Positions 50,575-63,045 are shown, counted from the first letter of the stretch. The stretch is 64,000 bases of DNA from Amaurobius ferox (GCA_951213105.1 OX578146.1:56092569-56156568); one strand, 5' to 3'. Made by a program: numbers and translations. Notes: generated by a model not told the origin, from the letters alone.

Positions 50575-50640
50575 TTTAAGGGGAGTTGGGGCGTTCATCC
50601 CGCCCCAAAATATTGAAAAGTTTCAAAACGCTTCCTAAAC
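50575..50640 (+). mobile_element. hAT-like transposon end, partial
   Basis: CAGGGGCGTATTTAAGGGGA, then GGGGCG...CCCGCCCC, resembles the terminal inverted repeat form of many hAT elements. No partner end or transposase was found, so this is a fragment at best. Confidence 0.35.
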
Positions 50641-51900
50641 GCACATGTGATAAAAAAAAAATTTCTACTGAAATCCCCATTCAGTTTGTCTTTCTGAGTT
50701 CCTTGAACTAGAAAAACAAACCATTTTTACCTCCAATAAATTAAAAAAATAAATTAATAAACACATAATAATAAAGAAAAAATAAATAAGTAAGACGTTT
50801 CAGAAACTAAGAATTCGAAGAGAATTGGTGCTGCTACTGCGTCACAGCAATAGGAGGCAAATTTATCCTACTGCGGTAAAACCCGAAGTCTTCAAATTTG
50901 GAAAAATCCCAGTACCTGCGAAGCCAGCAGAAGACACTAAAATCAAAATCCGGTTATTTAGGGACTAGAGGTCTGCAGGGCTCTAATTTAAAATATTTTC
51001 CCAGCCTGAAAATATTAAGATTGGACTCGGTCAAAAGCCAGAGAACTTTTAAAAATAATTCACCCGGGTATGACCCGCCCAGAAAGTTCCCAAAACTAGC
51101 CCCAACGCGGCCCGGCTAGAATTTTATACAATACATTGAAGCCTGTGGCCTTGTATGATGATCCAAATTTACCATGTAAGGAATTAAACAGAAATTATAT
51201 TAACTACTAGCAGTATTTATTAGTTAATAAGTTTGTATTAAGTTTACATAAGTTAATAAGTTTTAGTTAATAACTTATTAGTTTATAAGTTATATTACAT
51301 ACTAACAGTTTATTCTTCGTACGGAATGTATAATATAAAGTAAATAAAAATTCAAAATTACGTGCAAATTATTATGCTATTCTAAATGATAATGCGATTC
51401 CAAACATTCTATTAAATATTTACTTCAATTCTTCTAAAATGGGAAAGAATATTTGCTCTCGCAATACAAAACTATCATCACATGCAGATCTGAAGAATAA
51501 AACATCCTGGTCCCGTTTGTAAACAAATTTATGAAAAATATGAAGTTAGATCAATATATGCCAAAATGAAAGCACTAAAGTGGTATTAGAAAATATACCA
51601 GTACTACATTTATTTTGCTTCAACAATCGTGTGGACACAATGTATGAGTCAAACACGATATAGGAGTTTGCCAAAATAAACAGATGACACAAGAAATTGA
51701 AAATACAGCATGAGCAGTATACCCGTACTATTTTTATTTTGCTTCAACACTCGACTAAACACAATGTATGAATCCAACACGATACATGAGTTTGAAAAAT
51801 TTGTCAAAATAAAACAAATGATGTAAAAAAATAAAAATACCAATACTTGTCCCGCAAACCTAAAACCCAAAGGCCTTAATTGGGGTAATCCAGTCACCTT
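50641..51900. other. Unrecognised DNA with repeat F copy 2
   Basis: The 73-codon frame 50898-51119 has no recognisable motif. Repeat F recurs at 51340-51625, and a short block of it (TTTATTTTGCTTCAACA) recurs again near 51736. Confidence 0.45.
51340..51625 (+). repeat. Diverged direct repeat F, copy 2
   Basis: Counterpart of 49380-49690. Confidence 0.65.
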
Positions 51901-52642
51901 TTACTTTTCTTATATACATAGTATTAAGGAAAGTATTATGACGTGGTCTAAATTCGAATTCGAGATTCCGACAGGAGAGCACGTTTCAAACATCCTTCAA
52001 CACGAATCAAACGTTCTTGAAATGGTGTGTGTGTGTATGTGTGTATCAGTGAGTCTGTGGAGACGATATCTCACGAACGAATGAGCGATTCAAACAAATT
52101 TTGGTAAAAAATAAATATCTGCAAATACTGGAAGCCTATTGTTTATGAACGCAATCGAATGTTCACAATCCCCAAAATTTTCTAGTGAAATTCTGAAAAA
52201 AATCATCAGAAAATTAAAACCTTTAATAAAGTCACATTCATAGCCATTCCCTATGTAATTTTTTATTATCAAACGATTCACACAACTTTAGAACTCTAAC
52301 ATGAATCGTTCTCGAGATATTGTATATTTTTCAAATAAATGTATCAAAAAATCACATAAAAAAGTAATTATTGTGAAATATGTTCACTTTTCATATGTAA
52401 TATCATGCGGTGAATTTGGTGACATTATTCTAGTGGATCTAGCTCGTTCCATTCATGAGAAAATATATTTTGGTTAATGTTTTGTATTTGGACGCTAAAA
52501 GTCATTTATCTGCTATAAGAATAACTTATTTCTTCGTCCATAACGCTTGGCAAGATTTTGGAGACGAATTTGGTGGAATGTCGCCAACGTTCTGACTTTT
52601 TTAAATATTGCCAAATTAACGAAATTGCCGCCAAATTAATAA
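51901..52642 (-). repeat. Family A repeat, copy 9, 3' part
   Basis: Minus-strand copy starting with an eroded 3' palindrome (TTACTTTTCTTATATACATA) and a GT tract (52024-52042). It reaches the TGGCGA-rich block before a B element interrupts it. Confidence 0.88.
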
Positions 52643-53947
52643 CAAGAAAGATCAATCATGCTTAAGGCATTGATTATGAAACACTTTCCAACTTCAATGC
52701 AATTTTATTTAAACATGTCTAAAATACAATACATTCCTCTGTAATATTTAAAAACTTATCACAATACTACATTAATTTATTATATTTGAAAACTTAAACC
52801 TTTATCGAAAAAAATGAACTTCATTCAAATGACGGCATTGAAATATAAATTGCCTGGATTAATCATCTCTAAAATGTGATACATTCCTCGGTAATAATTT
52901 TAGAATTATCATAATACTACAATACACTTTATTATATTTGTAAACTTCATCGAAAACATCTGAAATTCATTCAAATGACGTCATAGAAAAAATAACACGC
53001 CTGGATCTCTCTATAAAAACAGCATTTCATCCTTAAACAATTTTCCATTCATTTCATTCATCACAATACTATAGTAATTTATTTTGTTTAAAAATGAAGA
53101 CCAGGGAGCTACAAGTAATTAAACTCTATGCTTAAAACTTCATCGAAAAAAATCGTCCTCTTTGTAAAATCAATGAATATTTCATTCATATCAGCTACGC
53201 AGACTCCATGGACTAAATGATTTTGTGTTAAAGAAATACAGCAATTCTAATACAACTCATTCTACATATTTTGCTGTTTACATTTTACATAGGTGAAAAA
53301 TATGCTTCGTTGTAGAAATAATCAAATTTGGATGAGCATTTAAACTCAAATATATTGTAATTGCGATGTTTCAATATGTAGATGCACAGAATTTAAGCAG
53401 AAATAAAATGGTTTTAGGACAGATGCAACACTCAATATGAATTAAAAAGAACTTTAAAAATCACGATTCTGAGACAAGATGGATGCCATATATCATTTTG
53501 AAGTAGGTCACGTGATCTTTTCATATCATGGTCACCTGATCGCTTCATGTAAGAGGTCTTATTATTATTTTTATTTTTATTTAAAAAAACTACTGAATAT
53601 ATTTCGATGAAATTTTTTTTTGTATATTTTATGGAACAATTTGAATATTACCTAAAATTTTTGAAGCAATTTGCGAATTTTAAATTCGCTTAAAAAATGC
53701 TTGAAAAATTAGGTCCCATAGGGCTCAATGTATTTCATTTTTTCAACCCGGATTCAATCCAAAACTAATTGAGTGATATCATTCATTTATATTCCCATAG
53801 GTCCTACAGACCGTCTGAACAACATACTGAAATTTCATTTTGATCAAGTCATTTTTACGGCAGTTATCGTGCTAACGGACAGACAGACAGACAGACAGAC
53901 AGAATGAGCAAAGTCATAAACACGTTTCAACTTTTTTAAAGTGTTAA
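52643..53947 (+). repeat. Family B repeat, copy 3, complete
   Basis: CAAGAAAGATCAATCATGCT to (GACA)n (53878-53902) and terminal GTGTTA. About 1.3 kb. The two sides join different points of family A, so it does not sit simply within one A copy. Confidence 0.9.
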
Positions 53948-54233
53948 AAAATATTATTATTGACTATTGCGAAATATGTTCACTTTTTATATGAAATATC
54001 ATGCGATAAATTTGATGATGTCATTCTCGTGATTCTAGTTCTAGGGTAAAACTTTTGTAGTTAGACGTCAATAGCCATTTATCTGCTATAAGAATAATTA
54101 TTTCTCCGTCCATAACGCTTGTCAAGATTTTTGCGACGAATTTAGCGGAATTTGCCAACTTGGCGGCTTTTTTAAATGTTGACAGATTAAAGAAAATATT
54201 GCCAAATCGATGAAAATGACGTTAAATCAATGA
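53948..54233 (-). repeat. Family A repeat, copy 10, middle part
   Basis: Starts inside the body (TTGCGAAATATGTTCACTTT) rather than at the next base of copy 9, and runs to AAATCAATGA, where another B element begins. It resumes after 57024. Confidence 0.85.
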
Positions 54234-54676
54234 CAAGAAAGATCAATCATGCATAAGCATTGATTATGAAACACTTTCCAACTGAAATGCAATTTTATTT
54301 AAAAATTTCTAAAATATGATGCATTCAATGGTGATATATTTACATTATCACAGTATACTAGAGTAATTTATTATACTTAAATATTTAAAACTGTATCGCA
54401 ATATAAATCATCTGATTCTCTATGCAAAATTAATAAATATTTCATTCATATAACTTGTATTCCATACTCCAGAGCTAAATAATTTTGTGCGAAAAAAATT
54501 CAGCAATTCTTATGTAACTCACCTTACAATCGCTTGAAATATTTGCATTCTGCATAAGTTAAAATTAGGCTTCGTTGAAGAAATAATAAAAGTTTAGGGA
54601 TCATTTAAAATCACAACTATTATAATTGCATAAGCACGGAATTTAGATACACAGATAATACACAGATGCGCAGATA

Positions 54677-54708
<32 letters not shown>

Positions 54709-54940
54709 ATTCAAAGTATTGGAATCGTGCCGAAGATCAGAACTCGAATTTTCGAAGGATCTACACGTTTTGGGACTTCTAGAACACGAAAAAAATATTT
54801 TTAGGAAGACGTCTGTGTGTGTAAGGGTCTATCTGTGTATGTTTCTGTGTGTATGTGAGGATATTACATCCACTCTAATTGAAAAACTAATGGACCGAAT
54901 TTCATAAAATTTGGTAGGTATGTTTTTTGTGTGAAGCCCT

Positions 54941-56126
54941 GATGTTCATTAGATTATAGTACGATTTGTAATAAAAGAATCTGCCTTCTTTTGCGAAATG
55001 GCCGGCAGAAGGCAGAAATTGTCTTTATCCACTCTAGCTAAAAACTAATGGAACAAATGTAACAAAATTTGGTGTATAATATTTCAATAACCTACAATTG
55101 ATTTATATACCAAATTTAACAAAATTTGGTATATAAATCATTTGTAGGTTATTCTAGTACGATTCAGGAAAAAGGAATGGGCAATTTTTGCGAAATGGAC
55201 CTCAAAAATCGTTAAATATAAAAATAAAAGACTACGTGTGCTCAATTATATCAATTAAATTCCTATTTTATACGTGATTTGTGACAACAAAAAGAATAAG
55301 ACTAACCCCATTACACTAGGACTAGCCGTTCTTGAGATATTCTAGTTTTTTCTCGTTTTCGCTAAGCCACCTTTGACAATAAGTCCAGCTATCAAATGAG
55401 AACCAAATTTAAGTTTAACGTGCAAAATCATAGTCATTTAAAATACTTATGGCTGTTATTTTGTACAGAAAACTCAAATTATTATTGAAGAAATAAAGAG
55501 AACGTGAGTATGTGTCTGCAGAGAAAGTCATGTGATGTTCATTAGATTATAGTACGATTTGTAATAAAAGAATCTGCCTTCTTTTGCGAAATGGCCGGCA
55601 GAAGGCAGAAATTGTCTTTATCCACTCTAGCTAAAAACTAATGGAACAAATGTAACAAAATTTGGTGTATAATATTTCAATAACCTACAATTGATTTATA
55701 TACCAAATTTAACAAAATTTGGTATATAAATCATTTGTAGGTTATTCTAGTACGATTCAGGAAAAAGGAATGGGCAATTTTTGCGAAATGGACCTCAAAA
55801 ATCGTTAAATATAAAAATAAAAGACTACGTGTGCTCAATTATATCAATTAAATTCCTATTTTATACGTGATTTGTGACAACAAAAAGAATAAGACTAACC
55901 CCATTACACTAGGACTAGCCGTTCTTGAGATATTCTAGTTTTTTCTCGTTTTCGCTAAGCCACCTTTGACAATAAGTCCAGCTATCAAATGAGAACCAAA
56001 TTTAAGTTTAACGTGCAAAATCATAGTCATTTAAAATACTTATGGCTGTTATTTTGTACAGAAAACTCAAATTATTATTGAAGAAATAAAGAGAACGTGA
56101 GTATGTGTCTGCAGAGAAAGTCATGT
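54941..56126. repeat. 593-bp tandem duplication
   Basis: 54941-55533 and 55534-56126, identical by eye. The unit starts GATGTTCATTAGATTATAGT and ends GAGAAAGTCATGT. It contains a long hairpin (next entry). No coding frame. Confidence 0.95.
55087..55153. repeat. Long hairpin, repeated at 55680-55746
   Basis: AATAACCTACAA...ACCAAATTT, then a few bases, then AAATTTGGT...TTGTAGGTTATT: arms of about 31 bp with one or two mismatches. Present in both units of the 593-bp duplication. Confidence 0.9.
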
Positions 56127-56815
56127 GCTGCCCACATCAGAATTTTTAACAATATTACAACAATGATTTATAGAAGTGTACGGAGATTATTTGCAGGCCA
56201 TTTCGAAAAAAATGTATGATCTACATTTAAAGATCCACCAATTTTTTGTAGAATAAAATGTTCAACAAATTTAAGCTGTGTACCAAATTTTAACTCTCTA
56301 GGACGTAGGAAAGTGCATTAAAAATGCCATCAAATATGTATATCATGAAGAGTTATATAAAATTAAAAAAGAATTTGAAAAATTGTTATCTATCAAATTT
56401 ATCTTATTTTAAAATATGAAGCCTCTCTCATATATAAAACGATTATGCTCTTGGAAATATTTTTATTATATGATATATCTACTTTTTCTTTCTGGAGGAT
56501 ATCCCAAAAGTCAGAATTTAATTGAATTTGTTTTTTTCCGTATATTAAATAATTTTTAACTAAAAAACTACTTAACATATTTTACTGAAATTTTTTGTAT
56601 ATATTTTATAGGATAATGTGAATATTTCCTAAAAATTTCGAAGCAATTTGTGAATTTTAAATTTGCTTAAAAAATGTTTGAAAAATTAGGTCCCATAGGG
56701 TTCAATGTATTTCATTTTTTCAACCCGGGTTTAATAAAAAACTAATTGGGTGATATTATTTAATTATATTCCCATAGGTCCAACAGACCGTCTGAAAAAC
56801 ATACTAAAATTTCAT

Positions 56816-57024
56816 TTTAATAAAGTAATTTTTACGGCAGTTATCGTGCTAACGGACAGACAGACAGACAGACAGACAGACAGAATGAACAAAGGCATAA
56901 ACACTTTTCAACTATGTTGTAAAGTATTAATAAAGTAATTTTTACGGCAGTTATCGTGCTAACGGACAGACAGACAGAATGAACAAAGTCATAAACACTT
57001 TTCAACTATGTTGTAAAGTGTTAA
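56816..57024. repeat. Tandem duplication of the family B 3' end
   Basis: AATAAAGTAATTTTTACGGC through the (GACA)n tract and terminal hairpin occurs twice in a row. The first copy has more GACA units than the second. Confidence 0.9.
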
Positions 57025-57418
57025 AAATGACCCTAAATCAATGAAAGTAACCCTAAATCAATGAAAAAGAAGACTAATTGATGAAAATTCAGTATCTTGG
57101 AAAGAACATAAGAGTAGACATTAAGAATGATCCATTTCTCCGTCCGTCCATCCGTAACGTGCGGGAAATTTAGCATGGCGTCGCCAGATTGTCGACTACT
57201 TTAAATATTGTCAATGTAACAATAATGTCGCCAAGTTGATAAAAGTGACGTAATATAGGAAGTAATGTTTCTCAAATTCTGATTCTGGTCATATGACGAG
57301 AATACCTTCTAGTATAGCATAAGGAATGCTCTTCTCTCCGTTTGTGTCGAAGACTTGGGGATGCATTTGACGAACTTGGCGAATAATTTAGCAAAGTATA
57401 GCCAAGTGCAACCAAAGT
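57025..57418 (-). repeat. Family A remnant, 5' side, degenerate
   Basis: Resumes family A after the B element (GACTAATTGATGAAAATTCA, 57072). It then passes into degenerate CGCCA/TGGCG-rich sequence without the terminal CATCAGA. Confidence 0.7.
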
Positions 57419-58085
57419 ATTGGGTTGTCCAGAGACTATTTTCGGTTTTTTATTTCCTCTTGATGAATATCAGCTTTTGATGTTATTTGTGCCGGCTCTC
57501 CATGTTAGAACCATGCTTTTTCGCGTCCAATGCCACTGTAAACAATCCAATTTTCGTCACCAGTTATTAATCTTTTCAAAAATGGATCATTTTGGTTACA
57601 TTTCAAAAGCAAATCATATATGCTGATACGTTGTGTGAAATGAATTTCTTTAAGCTCATTTGGGATCCAAACATCAGGTTTATTTTCGTAGCCAAACTTT
57701 TTCAAATGTCCATCAATATTTGTTTCGGATAAATTTATAGTCCCAGTACAGTTGTGTGACGACCAGTTTCAGTCAGTGCTTTTTATTTGTCATCATAAAT
57801 CTCAGTCGGTCTACCAAAACGTGGATCATCTTGAACTCAAAAATCATTGCAACGTTAATTTACAAACCAATTCTGGCATGTGCGTTCTGTTAGTGCATCG
57901 TCACACAGCACAAATCTTTTTGTGTGCACCTGCACCTCTTTTACCTTTGCAGAAAAACAAAGTAAAATGGAACTAAAATGTTGATTTTTATCTTCCATTC
58001 TTCAGCTTAAATTACTTACGTAAACATTCCGCAATTTTGAAAAGTTTTATTTAAAACGCACGCTGATATGTTAGTTGTCACAAAG
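57419..58085 (-). pseudogene. mariner transposase fossil
   Basis: Minus strand. Near 57920-57860 is CAVCDDALTERTCQNWF, matching the N-terminal domain pattern of mariner transposases. VQDDPRFGRPTEI follows (about 57835-57797), the usual linker. An open stretch 57705-57505 then shows DVWIPNELKE and FLKRLITGDENWIVY, with the first catalytic Asp in TGDENW. The reading frame changes and stops several times between these, and the C-terminal half with the other two Asp residues is missing; only TATTGGGTTGTCC near 57418 hints at a terminal repeat. Clearly mariner, clearly dead. Confidence 0.88.
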
Positions 58086-58098
58086 CATTCTTAAAAAA

Positions 58099-59014
58099 TC
58101 TGATGTGGGCAACACATGACTTTCCTTATATAATGTAATGAATTTACTACTTTTACAGTAAAAAATAGGTTTTTCTTATAGTAGATACTAATATTCTTTC
58201 CAAGATATTGAATTTTCGACAATTAGACGTTATTTTCATTGATTTAGCGTCATTTTTATCCAATTGGCGAGATTTTCGCTAATTTGGCAACATTTCAAAA
58301 AGTCGTCAAGTTGACGACATTCCGCCTAATTCGTCGCCAAAATATCGCCAAGCGTTATGGATGATGAAATAAGTTATTCTTACAGCAGACAAATGACTAT
58401 TGGTAAGTATTACTAAAAGTATTACTCAAAGTATCTTTTTCCATGAATGGAACGAGCTAGATCCACGAGAATGATGTCACCCAATTTATCGTATGATATT
58501 ACATATGAAAAGTGAACATGTTGCTCAATAGGAAATATTTTTTTTTATTTTATATGACTTTTTGATAATTTTTTTGAAAAATGTGCAATATCTCGAGAAC
58601 GGTTTGTGTTAATGTTCTAAAATTTATGCCAATCGTTTTCTAATAAAAAATTACATAAGAAATGTCTATTTGCGAAACTTTATTAGTGGTTTTGATTTTT
58701 CGACGATTTTTTCAAAATTTTATTCGAATATTTAGGGGGGTTCTGAACATACGATTGCGTATAAAAACAATAAGCTTCCAGTGTTTACGGATTGTGATTT
58801 TTGTACCAAATTTGGTTCGAATTGGTCCATTCGTTCTTTAGTTATCGTCTCCACAGACTCACTGACACACACACACACACACAGACATCACTTCAAAAAT
58901 GTTTGATTCGTGATCAGGGATGCTTGAAACGTGCTCTCCCGTCGAAAACTCGAATTCGAATTTTCGACCCCGTCACAATACTTTCCTTATACATTATGTA
59001 TATAAGGAAAGTAA
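58099..59014 (+). repeat. Family A repeat, copy 11, complete
   Basis: 916 bp from TCTGATGTGGGCAACACATG to ...TATATAAGGAAAGTAA, with a short CA array (58865-58881). One of the best-preserved copies. Confidence 0.93.
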
Positions 59015-59017
59015 AAA

Positions 59018-59430
59018 TATGATGTGGGCAGTACATGACTTTCCTTATATAATACAATGAATTTACTTATTTTGCCGCCAAAACATAATCTGTAAGTCCA
59101 TGGGACTGTGTTTTAATCGTTGAATTGTACATTGGGCGATTTTTCGGATGGCAACATGTAAAACTATTTCAAAGTACCCAATTACCTTATATTTCGCGCA
59201 ATTCTAAATAAACAATTATCTACATTGATAGCATCATCAATAAGCGATATAGTCCATATACTTAAATATTTTAATAATTAATTCATCAATTAGCCGCCAT
59301 TTTCATTGATGTAGCCTCATTTTTGTAATTTTGACGATATTTCTGTCAATCAGGGGCGAAATATCGCCAAGTATTCATTGTTTAGTGAGAAAAAATCGAC
59401 AAAAAACTATTACAGAAGAAATACTGATTG
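59018..59430 (+). repeat. Subfamily A' 5' half
   Basis: Begins ATGATGTGGGCAGTACATGA only a few bases after the preceding copy, then follows a diverged body shared with 60840-60980. The 3' half is missing. Confidence 0.75.
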
Positions 59431-59587
59431 ATGATTAATGGCTAATTATTGTCACATTCGGGAATAATGTAATAAATAACACTTTTATGAATAGATATCT
59501 AATACAGAGCCTGTTTAAAATGCCCTTCCCCAGAGACAAGGCAAATGTGAATTCCAGAAAAAATATGTCCACATACTTTCACACGTA

Positions 59588-59725
59588 TTACTTTCCTTAT
59601 ATACATAATGTATAAGGAAAGTATTGTGACGGGGTCGAAAATTCGAATTCGAGTTTTCGACGGGAGAGCACGTTTCAAGCATCCCTGATCACGAATCAAA
59701 CATTTTTGAAGTGATGTCTGTGTGT

Positions 59726-59776
<51 letters not shown>

Positions 59777-60507
59777 TGTGTGTGTGTGTGTGAAAGTATG
59801 TGTGTGTGTGTGTCAGTGAGTCTGTGGAGACGATAACTGACGAACGAATGGACCGATTCGAACCAAATTTGGTACAAAAATCACAATCCGTAAACACTGG
59901 AAGCCTATTGTTTTTATACGTAATCGAATGTTCAGAACCCCCCTAAATTTTCGAATGAAATTTTGAAAAAATCGTCAAAAAATCAAAACCGCTAATAAAG
60001 TTACGCAAATAGACATTCCTTATGTAATTTTTCATTAGAAAACGATTGGCATACATTTTAGAACGCTAACATGAACCGTTCTCGAGATATTGTGCATTTT
60101 TCAAAAAAATTATGAAAAAGTCACATAAAAAAAAATTCCTATTGAGAAACATGTTCACTTTTCATATGTAATACCATGCGATAAATTGAGTGACATCATT
60201 CTCGTGGATCTAGCTCGTTCCATTCATGAAAAAATATACTTTGATTAATACTTTTGTATTCGAACGCCAATAGTCATTTATCTGCTGTAAGAATAACTTT
60301 TTTCTTAGTGCATAACGCTTGGCGAGATTTTGGCGACGAATTTGGCGGAATGTCGCCAACTTGGCGACTTTTTTGAAATGTTGCCAAATTAATGAAAATC
60401 TCGCCAAATGGATAAAAATGATGCTAAATCAATGAAAATGACGACTACTGTAAAAGTAGTAAATTCATTACATTATATAAGGAAAGTCATGTGCTGCCCA
60501 CATCAGA
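59588..60507 (-). repeat. Family A repeat, copy 12, complete
   Basis: 920 bp on the minus strand from the 3' palindrome (TTACTTTCCTTATATACATA) to CATCAGA. GT arrays at 59720-59810. Very close to copies 2 and 11 by eye. Confidence 0.93.
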
Positions 60508-60714
60508 TTTTTTTAAGTGTCGTGGTGCTAGAGACCCGGATAATACAGTTTTTAATTAGTTTTTATTGTACTTCTTTCGTTCATTAGCCATTACTGATGC
60601 TACTTACTACCAATTTGACAATACTATACAATTTTGCAATTGAGTGTTTCAGTCTATCTCCTGCTTTGTAGCTGAATACGTGAGTTGAAGTTGAATACGC
60701 TAGTTCATGAAAAT
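60508..60714. other. Short unrecognised stretch
   Basis: Nothing identified. Confidence 0.5.
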
Positions 60715-62331
60715 TCGAATGTGGGCAGAACATGACTTTCTTTTCTAGAATGCAATGAATTTACTTTTTTAACGGTGAATAAGTGATGAAAAATCTACGG
60801 CATAGTATTTTTAACATTAAATTGCACATCCGGATGACAACAACTAAAACTATTTCGTACTCAATTAACTTATATTTTATGCAACTCTAAATTAACAATT
60901 ATCAATTGTGATAGCATCCTCAAAAATCAATATATTCCATATATTTAATCATTTTAATAATAAAGTCATCAATAAGACGCCAATTTCATTAACTTGGCGT
61001 CATTTTTGCAATTTTGACGATAACTTTGTCGTGCTATATATCGCCAAATTTACGATATTTAGAACATTTCTTATATAATAAAAGTATGTCCATTATGTGA
61101 CGGAAATAAAAATTTGTAAAATGTGTCATCTTTTTTGCCGTCATTTTATCAAATTGGAGACATTTTTATCAATTTGATAACACTTTAATCAATTTGATAA
61201 CAGTTTCGCCAATTCGGCAACATTTTAAAAAGTCGCCAATTTGGCGATATGCCGCCGAAATTCTTCGCCAGAATTTTGCCAACCGTTACACAACATAGTC
61301 TTAAGGTAGAGTCTTATATTCTTTCCAAAATATTGAATTTTAATCAATTAGCTGTTCATTTTCATTGATTCAGCGTCATTCCTAATAATTAGGCGACCTT
61401 ATTATCAATTTGGCGATATTTTCACCAATTTGGCGACATTTCAAAAACTAGCCAAGTTGGTGATATTCCGCCAAATTTTTCGCTAAAATTTCGTCAAACA
61501 TTATGATCGAAGAAATAGGTTATTCTTATAGCAGATAAGCAACTAATTTCACCCAAATACAAAACTATTACTCAAAGTATCTTCTTTTATAATTGTGTTC
61601 TTAATCTTTTCCAGATATTGGATTTTCAGCAATTAATCTTCTTTCATTGAAAAGCGTAATTTTTATCAAATTGGTAATATTTTTATCAATTTGACGATAT
61701 TTTCGTTAATTTTGGCAACATTTAAAAACTCAATAAGTTGGCGATATTTTCGCCAAATTCGTTGCCAAAATTTCTCCAAGTAAAGTTTATGGAGAAATAG
61801 GTTATCTACAGGTATTTAATTTATATATATTATAGGTTATATGGAGAAATAGGTTTATGATGGAAAAACGACTAATGGCGTCAAATTACTAAGTTATTTC
61901 CCAAACTGTCTTCTCTCTTAAATGAACGAGCTAGATCTACTAGAATTATGATAATAAATTCCGTATAATATTACATATGCAAAGTGAACAAATTTCAAAA
62001 TAGTTATTTTTTTAATGTTATGTGATTTTTTGATAAAGTTATTTGAGAATTGTACAACACCTCTAGAACGGTTCATGCTAACGTTCTAAAGTTCATGTCA
62101 ATCCTTTTCTAATGAAAAATTATATAAGAAATGTTTATTTACGTAACTTTATTGAATTTCCGAATTTTTTGAGGATTTTTTAAAGATTTCATTTCAAAAT
62201 GTAAGAGGGTTATGAACATTCGATAGCATGTAAAATCAGTAACTTTCAGTGTTCACGGATTGTGATTTCTGTACAATATTTTGCACGGATCTCTTGATTC
62301 GTTAGTGAGATATCGTCTGCAAAGGCTCACC

Positions 62332-62387
<56 letters not shown>

Positions 62388-62523
62388 TATCTAAAAAATG
62401 TCTTATTCGTGTTCAGGGATGCTTAAAAATGTGCTCTCCAGTCAAAAATTTGAATTCAAATTTTCGATCCCGTTACAATACTTACTTTCCTTATGCATTA
62501 TACTACGTATATAAGGAAAGTAA
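60715..62523 (+). repeat. Subfamily A' repeat, long, with expanded TGGCGA block
   Basis: 5' end GAATGTGGGCAGAACATGAC, 3' end ...ACTACGTATATAAGGAAAGT. About 1.8 kb, twice the usual length. The TTGGCGA/TCGCCAA block occurs about three times (around 61000-61270, 61330-61500, 61660-61780). A (CA)n array lies at 62334-62383. Confidence 0.85.
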
Positions 62524-62525
62524 AA

Positions 62526-63045
62526 ATGCACTTTATTCAAATAACGTCATCGAAATATAAATCGTCTGGCTCTCTATGTAAAATCAGTGAATATTTCATT
62601 TATACACTTTTATTCCAGACTTCAAAGTTAAATAATTTTGCGTAAAAATAATTCAGAAATTCTTAAACAACTCATCTTACAATCAATGGTCTACATTCTC
62701 ATAAATTACTGCAGTACTACAATAATTTCTTTTACTTACAAACTTAAAACCATGAAGGTGAAAGTACTTTCTAACACCATCGAAGAAGGACAGTGCTATA
62801 AAATCGTCTGCATATCTATGTAAAATGATTAATTATTTGATTCATATCACGTATATTTCAATCTCCATAGCAAAATAATATTACGTTAAAAATTTTTAGG
62901 AAATCTTATACAACTCATCTTACAGCTTGATTTGTTTACATTTTGCATACCTTAAATGTAGGCTTCGTTGTAGAAATAATAAGAGTTTGATAATCATTTA
63001 AACAAAAAAGTATTGTTATTGCGTTGGCGCAGAATATAAATGCAC
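62526..63045 (+). repeat. Family B fragment
   Basis: Begins in the B body (CTTTATTCAAATAACGTCAT CGAAATATAAATCGT) immediately after the A' copy and runs to GCGTTGGCGCAGAATATAAA. An internal part recurs within it. Both ends of the family are missing. Confidence 0.75.

Larger units (their letters stand above)
54680..56141 (-). repeat. C-type element: family A 5' terminus on a different body
   Basis: Minus strand. The 5' terminus TCTGATGTGGGCAGCACATG ACTTTCTCTGCAG (from 56141) is that of family A, but the body is different and lacks the TGGCGA block. The 3' part again carries GT tracts (54689-54710, 54813-54860). Part of the body is duplicated in tandem (next entry). Confidence 0.75.
54234..57024 (+). 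repeat. Family B repeat, copy 4, interrupted
   Basis: Left part 54234 to about 54680, right part about 56142-57024. Between them lies the C-type element with its duplication. Outer junctions are CAATGA|CAAG... and ...GTGTTAA|AAATGAC; removing the element rebuilds the family A sequence CAATGAAAATGAC, again without a target-site duplication. Confidence 0.85.

Noticed and set aside
50898..51119. 73-codon frame as a gene
   Set aside because: No recognisable motif and no flanking gene structure.
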